A program made the position numbers and the translations under genes. 28,017 bases of DNA from an uncultured Selenomonadales bacterium (lineage in GTDB: Bacteria; Bacillota; Clostridia; Christensenellales; QALW01), in assembly GCA_905200615.1 (NCBI GenBank), contig CAJKLB010000030.1, positions 1-28,017 of the forward strand, written 5' to 3'. Shown piece after piece: positions 1-6,326 of this stretch. Every line of letters begins with the position of its first letter. Within the stretch, counting starts at the first letter, position 1. Below the pieces are notes generated by a model. It did not search any database, was not told the origin of the DNA, and saw only the letters and a list, made by a program, of their open reading frames with translations.

Positions 1-90
1 CTTCTATTCGCTACTCTTTTTTTCTTCTGTCACTCATCATTGTAACACATACATTATGCTAGCCAGTAAAAACATTTGTACAAAAAGTAA

Positions 91-119
91 TTGACAAACA
101 ATTGCTTTTTCAATATAAT
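91..119 (+). promoter_or_regulatory. consensus sigma-A promoter of the tRNA-Leu gene
   Basis: The -35 box TTGACA (91-96) and -10 box TATAAT (114-119) are separated by exactly 17 bases and both match the consensus fully. Transcription should begin near 126, about 25 bases before the tRNA 5' end. Confidence 0.9.
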
Positions 120-150
120 GTTTATGTTATTGACGATGTCGTCTGTATTT

Positions 151-237
151 GCAGGTATGGCGGAATTGGCAGACGCGCACGGTTCAGGTCCGTGTGAAAG
201 CAATTTCATGCAGGTTCAACTCCTGTTACCTGCACCA
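151..237 (+). tRNA. tRNA-Leu (anticodon CAG)
   Basis: A complete class II tRNA. The 7-bp acceptor stem GCAGGTA/TACCTGC closes it, with discriminator A at 234 and an encoded CCA at 235-237. The anticodon stem CACGG/CCGTG holds the 7-base loop TTCAGGT, giving anticodon CAG, which reads CUG. A long variable arm (about 195-208) and a T-loop of TTCAACT type confirm a leucine class II tRNA. It has its own consensus promoter and terminator, so it is monocistronic. It is the last chromosomal gene before the mobile element on its right. Confidence 0.97.
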
Positions 238-247
238 AACGGTATAT

Positions 248-295
248 ATCCGAACCTTATCCTTATTGGAGATGGGTTCGGATTTACTGTTTTAT
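248..295 (+). terminator. intrinsic terminator of tRNA-Leu
   Basis: A 9-bp perfect inverted repeat (ATCCGAACC at 248-256, GGTTCGGAT at 275-283) is followed by a T-rich tail (TTACTGTTTTATT). It lies 10 bases past the tRNA 3' end. The left boundary of the mobile element should lie to its right. Confidence 0.8.
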
Positions 296-331
296 TCAAT
301 TATCCCAATTTCAATAGTAAGAAATAATGCT

Positions 332-366
332 GCAAGGCAGGGAGTTTTCTCCCCGCCTTGCTTTGT
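332..366. terminator. GC-rich hairpin, probable terminator between the tRNA and the leftward mob genes
   Basis: GCAAGGC (332-338) pairs with GCCTTGC (355-361). An inner GGGAG/CTCCC stem closes on a TTTT loop. The rightward tail is CTTTGTTCTC and the leftward tail is only moderately T-rich, so the direction is not certain. Its position 10 bases past the stop of the leftmost mob-side ORF fits a terminator for the mobilization operon. Confidence 0.6.
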
Positions 367-370
367 TCTC

Positions 371-556
371 TCAAGCTGTCTTATCGGCTCTCTGTGCCTT
401 TATTTTGGCTTGTTCTGCCTTCCATTCCTCATATTCTCTTCTGCCTTCCTCGCTCTCGAAAAAGGCTTGAATATCGGAGAGAAAACATCTTGCCAATGAT
501 TCCAATTCGTGTTTCGGTATTTTGCATTTGCTCGTTGCCATAAGGCAACACGGCAT
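371..556 (-). CDS. small acidic accessory protein of the mobilization operon, unknown function
   Basis: This is a 61-residue ORF, or 56 residues if translated from the inner ATG at 541, downstream of the relaxase gene in the same direction. The product is charged, with a predicted helix rich in Glu and Lys around DIQAFFESEEGRREYEEW, and it has no membrane segment. Proteins of this composition accompany relaxase genes in clostridial integrative elements in my recollection, but I cannot assign a family name. The start is odd. The only good Shine-Dalgarno in the gap (AGGAGG, just past the relaxase stop) serves an ATG at 575 in a different frame, which would encode 48 residues (429-575). Neither ATG of this frame has a clear ribosome binding site. 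Either the two frames overlap by translational coupling or a frameshift has separated the start from the body. Confidence 0.6.
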   Translation of the reverse strand: MPCCLMATSKCKIPKHELESLARCFLSDIQAFFESEEGRREYEEWKAEQAKIKAQRADKTA

Positions 557-582
557 TTATTATTGTTTCGAGCATTCCTCCT

Positions 583-1929
583 TTACATTTTTATCTCAAA
601 GTCAATGTCCTGGCTTTGAGATTCTTTTTTCTTCTGTCCGTGTTTGCGCTCACGGACAGTTTTCTTTTTCTGCGGTTTTTTGTCATCTGTACCTCCGAAC
701 ATCATCTGAATATCAGTTGCCAGATAAGCAGTATTGACGGCAATATCGCTCCAATCAATATCCATTTCAGTTTGAGCTTCCACGGCGTCAAATCTTTCGC
801 TTTCATCTCCGTCATCATCTGCGACAGTTTCCTGTCGAGTATCTGTGTCAAGGACTTCGTCTGCTTCGATAATTTTTCCTCTACGGAATACTTCAGAGAG
901 TCCGTCCTGCGGTCTACGATTTCCTGTATCTCTGAAGCATTCGGGCGAAGCGTCCGTATGATCAGGTCGTTCAAATCCTAATGTGTCGGCAGCTCGGATA
1001 TCAAATCCGTACTTTGCACAATGGCTTGTCCAGTCGCCGATATTGTCTGGGCTATTAAATTGTACTGTTCCGGCTTGAGCAGAAGATAGGTCGGCTGTAT
1101 CGGTTCTGTCAAGGCTGCTGTCTGCTCGGTTATCTGTTCTATTTTGTTGATCTGTTTTAACTGTTCCATATTCATAAGCAAATAATTCCTCCATGTTCGT
1201 TTTTAAATATTTGTCATCCAGTAATCGGTTGTCCCGAAACCGCTGACCGTCCGGCGTGGTGTAGGTGATATATTTGTAATGTTCGATCCACTTTACACCG
1301 TATCCAAGTTTATTCATCTGCTCGACAAACTGCTTTTTGCTTCGACTTATAGCTACGGCATAATCAATAGCGTTAGTCAATTTCAGCTTTTTGCTGTTGC
1401 CACGTAACGCCGCACGATATTCCCGTTGGTTCAGTGATTTCTGTTTCGGCTTTTGGTAAGGTTTCAGTACCTCTAAACCAAACTGTTGGCAAATTTCATC
1501 CGACTTGCGCCGTAATTGTTCCAAAGCTTTTTCATTGATTTGGATTTTTAAGCCTGTTTCACAGTTTACCGAATTGACAACGAAATGATTATGCCAGTGA
1601 TCGCGGTCAATGTGTGTTGCCACAACAACCTCAAAGCCATTAAACAGCTTTGCTGTTTCTAAGCCAATTTGGTGTATCTGTTCCGGTGCTGCGTTGCAGT
1701 CCGGCTTAAACGATTGCACATACTGTTTGAAGAACACGCCGTTTGCTTTGCCGTATTGATGCTTGGTAGCCATAAACTCCTGGTATGCTGATTCAGGTAC
1801 ACAGTTCTGACCGCTGACAAGCCTGATACCGTTATACAAGATTTTCTTGTCCTGCATAACATAGTCAATGACACGCTTCATAGCGGTGGCGGATTGTATT
1901 TTTTCGGGGATTGCCGTAAAGGTTACCAT
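583..1929 (-). CDS. mobA: MOBP-type relaxase (mobilization nuclease)
   Basis: This enzyme nicks one strand at oriT and stays covalently bound to the 5' end to lead DNA into a recipient. The 448-residue product has the relaxase fold in its first about 240 residues. Y23 (in RVIDYV) is the candidate nucleophile, and the metal-binding motif H106-x4-H111-x-H113-x-H115 is followed by FVVNS. The C-terminal 200 residues are low-complexity, acidic then strongly basic, as in many relaxase tails. An upstream GTG exists at 1938, but the ATG at 1929 is preferred. It overlaps the mobC stop (TGATG) and sits 6 bases after GGGAGG, so translation is coupled to mobC. A second reading frame with its own ribosome binding site lies inside the tail region (702-1181). 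No coupling protein or type IV secretion genes are present, so the element must borrow a conjugation machine from a helper. Confidence 0.93.
   Translation of the reverse strand: MVTFTAIPEKIQSATAMKRVIDYVMQDKKILYNGIRLVSGQNCVPESAYQEFMATKHQYGKANGVFFKQYVQSFKPDCNAAPEQIHQIGLETAKLFNGFEVVVATHIDRDHWHNHFVVNSVNCETGLKIQINEKALEQLRRKSDEICQQFGLEVLKPYQKPKQKSLNQREYRAALRGNSKKLKLTNAIDYAVAISRSKKQFVEQMNKLGYGVKWIEHYKYITYTTPDGQRFRDNRLLDDKYLKTNMEELFAYEYGTVKTDQQNRTDNRADSSLDRTDTADLSSAQAGTVQFNSPDNIGDWTSHCAKYGFDIRAADTLGFERPDHTDASPECFRDTGNRRPQDGLSEVFRRGKIIEADEVLDTDTRQETVADDDGDESERFDAVEAQTEMDIDWSDIAVNTAYLATDIQMMFGGTDDKKPQKKKTVRERKHGQKKKESQSQDIDFEIKM
702..1181 (-). pseudogene. overprinted MobB-like membrane protein frame inside the relaxase gene, split by an amber codon
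   Basis: In a second frame of the same strand, 160 codons are open except for one TAG at 978-980. A GGAGG at 1192-1188 lies 6 bases before a TTG at 1181, and an ATG follows at 1175. The first part (67 residues) is helical and Gln-rich, including KPEQYNLIAQTISATGQAIV. The part after the stop is a charged, coiled-coil-like stretch (VEEKLSKQTKSLTQILDRK) ending in a hydrophobic segment (WILIGAILPSILLIWQLIF) that looks like a membrane anchor, then a stop. MobB genes overlapping mobA out of frame are known in RSF1010- and pC221-type plasmids, where MobB is a membrane-associated mobilization protein. I infer a similar role. CAG to TAG is a single transition, so the gene may be freshly broken. A TTG at 974 could restart the second half. 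Confidence 0.6.
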
Positions 1930-2222
1930 CAGCCGCACCTCCCTGAAAGCTCGCTTATTTTGCCGTAAACCTCGCCGTATTGTCGGATTAACTCTGTAAG
2001 GTCGGGACAGACAATCTTGCCCATATTGCAGAGTGTTGTCAGTTGATTCAGATTTCGCCCGATGGCTTTCTGTTCTTTCAGGACATCCCCCAGACCGTTT
2101 ATAAAAGTGATGGGTTTGTTCAATGCCGCCACTGTTACAAACTCGGTGAAGTTCATATTTGCTTTTTCTGCTTTTCTTTTGATTGCTGCATAATCGCTCT
2201 CACAAAAACGCATAGCAACCAT
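1929..2222 (-). CDS. mobC: MobC-like relaxosome accessory protein
   Basis: This 97-residue protein has the layout of MobC family proteins, which bind oriT and help the relaxase open the nick region. The N-terminal MVAMRFCESDYAAIKRKAEKA resembles a ribbon-helix-helix entry, followed by NMNFTEFVTVAALNKPI and a helical tail with GRNLNQLT. That motif set (N-x-T-EF then GxNLNQ) is typical of the family. It is translationally coupled to the relaxase by a TGATG overlap. The start is weak: no Shine-Dalgarno precedes the ATG at 2222. The adjacent frame upstream is open from an ATG at 2278 and would encode a plausible basic N-terminus (starting MSNILQKERTK). A one-base shift in the A-run at 2223-2227 would join it to the body. 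Confidence 0.85.
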   Translation of the reverse strand: MVAMRFCESDYAAIKRKAEKANMNFTEFVTVAALNKPITFINGLGDVLKEQKAIGRNLNQLTTLCNMGKIVCPDLTELIRQYGEVYGKISELSGRCG

Positions 2223-2400
2223 TTTTGTCTTGTTGTTGGTTTTAGTTTTGTCCTCTCTTTCTGCAAGATGTTTGACATCTTACTTGCGTTAATTTCGTTT
2301 CTTTTGGCATACTTCTTTTCGTAAAGAAAAGGTATGGGGTTCGGGTTTCACCCCGACAAGCTGTTTGCAGGACGGCGGCTTTGCCGGCTTCTATACAAAC

Positions 2401-2430
2401 AATATGCTTGCCCTATCCCTGCGGGATAGC
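2401..2430. other. candidate oriT: inverted repeat next to a CTTGCC motif
   Basis: CTATCCC (2413-2419) and GGGATAG (2423-2429) form a perfect 7-bp inverted repeat with a 3-base loop, directly next to GCTTGCC. An inverted repeat beside a short conserved nick sequence, upstream of mobC and the relaxase, is the usual architecture of MOBP origins of transfer. The nick site itself is not recognisable with certainty. Confidence 0.35.
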
Positions 2431-2491
2431 ATTTTAAGATTAGCGCCGCATCCATATTTATCGTCAGCTCCTTTCAACTGATATATAAAAA

Positions 2492-2541
2492 TCCCTGCGT
2501 GAAAACTGTATGGGCATGCCTTGACAGTATCCGCGCAGGGA
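2492..2541. repeat. 50-bp interrupted inverted repeat in the divergent mob/HTH spacer
   Basis: Outer arms TCCCTGCG (2492-2499) and CGCAGGGA (2534-2541) are perfect. Inner arms ACTGT/ACAGT and a near-palindromic GGGCATGCC centre nest within them. It lies between the two divergent operons, so it could be part of oriT, a binding site for MobC or the HTH protein, or a transcriptional barrier. No T-tract follows on either strand, which argues against a simple terminator. Confidence 0.6.
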
Positions 2542-2757
2542 GTTACTTTCCTTTATTTGTTTGTCAAAGTGCATACCGGCAGAGGAAAAAATAAGTCTTA
2601 TGCCACACCCCCCGCATCATTCGGGCTATGTATCTCACAAGACTTTCATATGTTTTATTCGGTTGGACTGTCATTATACCGGAGAACAAACGTTTTGTCA
2701 AGGCCTTAAAATTTATACTTTATCTTAAAATAAAACCGTACAATATCAGACAATAAC

Positions 2758-2786
2758 TTTACTAATCAGCCGAATTGTGTTATACT
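2758..2786 (+). promoter_or_regulatory. promoter of the HTH-regulator-kinase operon
   Basis: TTTACT (2758-2763), a 17-base spacer and TATACT (2781-2786) form a good sigma-A promoter, 28 bases before the HTH gene start. The start codon at 2814 is preceded by GAGGTG. Confidence 0.75.
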
Positions 2787-2813
2787 GTAAAAAACGAAAT
2801 TGAGGTGCATTTT

Positions 2814-2999
2814 ATGGCTGAAATAGAAGACCGCTATTACTCTATGCCGGAGATTATGAAATATCTCGGCATCAGCAGAGATACGGCTCTGCGCTGGATC
2901 GCAACAAAAGAAATGCCTGCACATAAGGTTGGGAAGAAGTGGAAATTCAAAGTCTCCGAGATCGACGAATGGGTCAACAGCGGCAAGGCGGAGGAGTGA
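2814..2999 (+). CDS. excisionase-like helix-turn-helix protein (HTH_17/MerR-like)
   Basis: The 61-residue product is almost entirely one winged-helix DNA-binding domain of the excisionase/HTH_17 type. YYSMPEIMKYLGISRDTALRWI forms the helix-turn-helix, and the wing (PAHKVGKKWKFKVSEIDEWV) is characteristic. In integrative elements such proteins act as recombination directionality factors or as local regulators. An ATG at 2814 is chosen because GAGGTG lies 7 bases upstream. It is the first gene of the rightward operon, and its stop is separated from the response regulator start by one base, so the two are co-translated. Which role it plays, excision cofactor or transcription factor for the element, cannot be read from sequence. 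Confidence 0.85.
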   Translation: MAEIEDRYYSMPEIMKYLGISRDTALRWIATKEMPAHKVGKKWKFKVSEIDEWVNSGKAEE

Positions 3000-3000
3000 A

Positions 3001-3699
3001 ATGAGATATAAAATCGCAGTCTGTGACGACATGGAAGAAGATGTCAAATATATCTCATCTGCGGTCAATCAGTGGGCAGAAAAGGAGAATATAACGGTTG
3101 ATATTGAAATGTTTCCCTCTGCAGAAAGTTTTTTGTTCCGGTATGCAGAGCAGAAAGCCTTTGATATTTTACTGCTGGACGTTGAGATGCCCTCTATGAA
3201 CGGTGTGGAGCTTGCCAAAAGAATCCGCAAAGAGAATGATGGGGTGCAGATTATCTTTATTACGGGATACACGGATTATATTGCGGAAGGCTATGAGGTG
3301 TCTGCTCTGCATTATCTCGTAAAACCTTTATCAGAGACCAAGTTGTTTGAGGTCCTTAACCGTGCTGTTTTAAAAATAAGGAAAAATGAAAAATCTCTCT
3401 TTCTTTCCTTGTCCGGAGAAATGGTACGTATTCCGATTTATGAGATCAAATACCTTGAGGTTCAACAGAATTATGTAACAGTACACGCTAAAAAAGATTA
3501 TACCGTAAAAAAGACGCTCGGAGAATTTGAGCGCGAACTGGACGAACGTTTTTACAGAATGGGTCGTTCCTTCATCGTCAACCTTTACTGCATTGATAAA
3601 ATCACTAAAACTGATGTTTTCCTATCTGACGGATCGGTCATTCCCCTATCCAGAGGGCAATATCAACCTTTAAACAAAGCGTTTATCGCACATACATAA
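3001..3699 (+). CDS. LytTR-family response regulator
   Basis: This 232-residue cytoplasmic transcription factor resembles AgrA/ComE. The receiver domain spans about residues 1-120, with the acidic pocket D9-D10, phosphoacceptor D60 in LLLDVEMP and switch lysine K108 in LVKPL. A LytTR DNA-binding domain spans about 135-232 (IKYLEVQQNYVTVH, FYRMGRSFIVNL, PLSRGQYQPL). LytTR regulators bind pairs of direct repeats about two helical turns apart, and exactly such a pair lies at 4379-4410 before the exporter genes. The gene follows the HTH gene by one base and precedes the kinase gene by 11 bases. I infer that it is phosphorylated by the neighbouring kinase and activates the exporter-recombinase operon. 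Confidence 0.95.
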   Translation: MRYKIAVCDDMEEDVKYISSAVNQWAEKENITVDIEMFPSAESFLFRYAEQKAFDILLLDVEMPSMNGVELAKRIRKENDGVQIIFITGYTDYIAEGYEVSALHYLVKPLSETKLFEVLNRAVLKIRKNEKSLFLSLSGEMVRIPIYEIKYLEVQQNYVTVHAKKDYTVKKTLGEFERELDERFYRMGRSFIVNLYCIDKITKTDVFLSDGSVIPLSRGQYQPLNKAFIAHT

Positions 3700-3710
3700 C
3701 GGAGGCTGAC

Positions 3711-4373
3711 ATGAAACTTTTTTCAAAACAGATTGACAAGCGAATCTCCGCTTATCAACGGGAACTAATCGAAACCCATTATGCAGAAGTGGAAAATATG
3801 TATAAACAGATCCGCGGCTGGCGCCATGATTATCGTAACCATATCCAGGTGATGAAAGCATATGCCGCCAGCGGAGATATGGCGGCTGTTAAAAAATATC
3901 TGGATGAATTGGAAACAGATCTTGCTACGGTGGATACTGTCATTAAAACCGGAAATCCGATGGCGGACGCTATTTTAAACAGCAAAATCTCTCTTGCAAA
4001 ATCAAAAAATGTTCCCGTGAAAGCAGATGTTTTTATTCCTCTTGCTTTAAAAACCTCAGAACTTGATTTATGCGTCATTATCGGCAATCTTTTCGATAAC
4101 GCCATTGAGGCCAGTTTGGCGCTTCCCGAAGACAAACGGCTGATTCGCATTTATATGGATATGAAAAACACTCAGCTTTATATCTCCTTTACCAACTTCA
4201 CCGCGTCAAAAAAGCAAAAGAAGCAAAACGGAAGATTTCAAACCACCAAAGGCGAAGGCCATGGCTTTGGCTTGATTCGAATGGATACCATTATTGAACG
4301 CTTGGACGGGTATATCAACCGAAACAGCGAGGACGGTGCTTTTACCACCGAAATATTAATTCCGCAAAAATAA
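3711..4373 (+). CDS. soluble GHKL histidine kinase, AgrC-like, without a sensor domain
   Basis: The 220-residue product contains only the kinase core. The dimerization helix carries the AgrC-type phosphoacceptor motif HDYRNH (H39). The GHKL ATPase has its N-box NLFDNAIEAS (about 126-135) and G-box GEGHGFGLIR (about 181-190). Family members normally have five to seven N-terminal membrane helices that sense a peptide or other ligand. Here the N-terminus is charged and no membrane segment is visible anywhere. The start at 3711 follows GGAGG at a good distance, and the response regulator ends 11 bases earlier, leaving no space for a lost sensor. The protein probably senses something in the cytoplasm, or it takes its signal from the ABC exporter encoded next, as in bacitracin-type sensory exporters. 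That last point is inference. Confidence 0.9.
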   Translation: MKLFSKQIDKRISAYQRELIETHYAEVENMYKQIRGWRHDYRNHIQVMKAYAASGDMAAVKKYLDELETDLATVDTVIKTGNPMADAILNSKISLAKSKNVPVKADVFIPLALKTSELDLCVIIGNLFDNAIEASLALPEDKRLIRIYMDMKNTQLYISFTNFTASKKQKKQNGRFQTTKGEGHGFGLIRMDTIIERLDGYINRNSEDGAFTTEILIPQK

Positions 4374-4378
4374 TGCAG

Positions 4379-4437
4379 TTCGTCCCCAAAAATCAACAAT
4401 TCATCCCCAAGCATAACATTGAGAGACTTGTTATGAT
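4379..4437 (+). promoter_or_regulatory. probable LytTR operator and activated promoter of the exporter-recombinase operon
   Basis: Two near-identical 11-mers, TTCGTCCCCAA (4379-4389) and TTCATCCCCAA (4400-4410), lie 21 bases apart, two helical turns, on the same strand. A good -10 box, TATGAT (4432-4437), follows, but at the correct distance there is no -35 match (AAGCAT). This is the layout of an activator-dependent promoter in which a LytTR dimer replaces -35 contacts. The start codon is about 30 bases further on. The repeat differs from the classical AgrA and VirR sequences, so the assignment to the adjacent regulator rests on position and geometry. Confidence 0.65.
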
Positions 4438-4466
4438 AGACTGAGAAGCAGAAAGGGGTGGGAATT

Positions 4467-6326
4467 TTGCGAAAAGAAAAAGTGAAAATCGAAAAGCCGA
4501 AATATAATATGTGGCAGTGCTCTGCTTATATGATTGCGCTGGCATGGCGCGAAAAAGAGAAAAAGGTTTTGCTGTTATGCTTGTTACAGGTTTTTCTTGC
4601 CGTGATGAGCAATTTGGTGAACCTTTATGTATCACCGTCTATTTTGTCGGTTGTAGAACAACAGGCTTCGATGACAGAATTGCTGACAACGGTTTTGATG
4701 TTTGTCACACTGATCATGTTTTGTTCTGCAGCCACTTCCTATGTTAATTCCAACACCTTATACGGAAGGATAACAGTTCGTTTGGCGCTAATTTCCGCTA
4801 TCAATAAAAAGGCTTGTACCACATCTTATCCCAACTTGTCAGACGAAAAATTTATCAAACTGAGCGCAAAATGCCAACAAGCCACCAGTAACAATCGGGA
4901 AGCTACTGAAGCCGTTTGGGAAACACTCGCATCACTGGCGCAAAACTGCATCGGATTTGTTATTTATTTGTTTTTGCTGGTGTCAGTGGATATATGGCTG
5001 ATGCTTGTAATCTTACTGACCTCCCTGATTGGCTATTTTGTAAACAAGAAGCTGACCGGTTACGGGTACCGGCATCGGGAAGAAGAGGGCGAGATTTCCA
5101 GAAAGCTCTGGTACCAAATCCGGCAAGCCCAAAATTATACCGCCGCAAAAGATATCCGGATTTTCGGGATGAAGCCGTGGATGCAGGAGATCACCGATAA
5201 GGCAATGACAGCGTATACCGCCTTTCACCGTCGCGCACATAATGTCTACATATGGGGAAGCATATTGGATTTGGTACTTACCTTTCTGCGAAACGGGCTT
5301 GCCTATTTTGTTTTAATTTCTCTGGTACTGTCAGGGAATTTAAGCGTTTCCGCATTTCTCCTTTACTTTTCCGCCGTTGGCGGCTTTACGGCATGGGTAA
5401 CCGGAATTTTAGGAAGCATGACAACCTTGTACCGGCAAAGTCTTGATATTTCCATGGTAAGAGAATTTTTGGAATATCCGGAGCCTTTCAGGTTTCAAGA
5501 CGGTGAAAAGCTCTGGGATGCTACCGGTGCTCAGCACGAAATCAAGCTTGAAAATGTGTTTTTCAAATACCCGGGTGCAGATGATTATACACTGGAGGAT
5601 ATTAACCTAACCATCCACCCAGGAGAGAAAGTCGCGGTTGTCGGACTTAACGGTGCAGGAAAAACAACGCTTGTAAAGCTAATATGTGGATTTTTTGACC
5701 CGACACACGGGAAGGTTTTGCTTGACGGCAACGACATCCGTGATTTTAATCGGCAGGATTATTATGCAATGTTTTCGGCGGTATTTCAAAATTTCTCGCT
5801 GCTTGCAGGAACGGTAGCCACCAATGTGGCGCAGACAGAGGAAAATTACGATATGGAGCGGATAAAAGAATGTGTGGAAAAAGCGGGACTGACCTCTAAA
5901 ATTAATTCCTTGAAAGACGGTTATCAGACCAATTTAAACCGATCGGTTTACGAAGATGGAACGGAATTGTCCGGCGGAGAGACACAGAAGCTGATGCTTG
6001 CCCGTGCCCTTTATAAAAAAACGCCGTTTATTGTTCTGGATGAGCCGACCGCAGCCCTTGACCCGATAGCGGAAGCGGATCTGTACAGCAAATACAATGA
6101 AATGACCAAAGGCTACACTTCTGTCTATATTTCTCACCGTCTTGCTTCTACCCGCTTTTGTGACAGGATTCTCTTGATCGATAATCACAAAATCGCTGAG
6201 AAAGGCACCCACGAGGAATTGCTGAAGCTTTCCGGTGAGTATGCTCGGCTGTTTGAAATTCAGAGCAAATATTACAGAGAGGGGGATGTCTGTGAAAAAG
6301 GACAAGAAACTGCTCACCTGGCGTGA
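4467..6326 (+). CDS. ABC half-exporter A (type IV fold, fused membrane domain and ATPase)
   Basis: The 619-residue product has six membrane helices in about the first 330 residues and a C-terminal nucleotide-binding domain. Walker A GLNGAGKTT lies near residue 391, the signature LSGGETQK near 500, Walker B FIVLDEP near 520 and the switch His in YISHRLAS near 553. All catalytic parts look intact. An upstream GTG at 4458 lies within the Shine-Dalgarno itself, so the TTG at 4467, 6 bases after AAGGGGTG, is preferred. It overlaps the next half-exporter gene by 35 bases, so the two probably form a heterodimer. The substrate cannot be told. Coupling to a LytTR two-component pair suggests export of, or protection from, a peptide or antibiotic. 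Confidence 0.93.
   Translation: MRKEKVKIEKPKYNMWQCSAYMIALAWREKEKKVLLLCLLQVFLAVMSNLVNLYVSPSILSVVEQQASMTELLTTVLMFVTLIMFCSAATSYVNSNTLYGRITVRLALISAINKKACTTSYPNLSDEKFIKLSAKCQQATSNNREATEAVWETLASLAQNCIGFVIYLFLLVSVDIWLMLVILLTSLIGYFVNKKLTGYGYRHREEEGEISRKLWYQIRQAQNYTAAKDIRIFGMKPWMQEITDKAMTAYTAFHRRAHNVYIWGSILDLVLTFLRNGLAYFVLISLVLSGNLSVSAFLLYFSAVGGFTAWVTGILGSMTTLYRQSLDISMVREFLEYPEPFRFQDGEKLWDATGAQHEIKLENVFFKYPGADDYTLEDINLTIHPGEKVAVVGLNGAGKTTLVKLICGFFDPTHGKVLLDGNDIRDFNRQDYYAMFSAVFQNFSLLAGTVATNVAQTEENYDMERIKECVEKAGLTSKINSLKDGYQTNLNRSVYEDGTELSGGETQKLMLARALYKKTPFIVLDEPTAALDPIAEADLYSKYNEMTKGYTSVYISHRLASTRFCDRILLIDNHKIAEKGTHEELLKLSGEYARLFEIQSKYYREGDVCEKGQETAHLA

Noticed and set aside
471..480. ATATCGGA near 471, matching the repeat arm at 9674-9681, as a left attachment site
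   Set aside because: The match is only 8 bases, lies inside the protein-like accessory ORF, and lacks the opposite arm; chance is the simpler explanation.
91..499. Open frames of 78 and 116 codons across the tRNA-Leu gene
   Set aside because: They run through the tRNA and its terminator, lack ribosome sites, and the tRNA fully explains the sequence.
1659..1874. 71-codon frame within the N-terminal half of the relaxase gene
   Set aside because: Unlike the 702-1181 frame it has no ribosome site, poor protein-like composition and lies over the conserved catalytic domain; a shadow frame.
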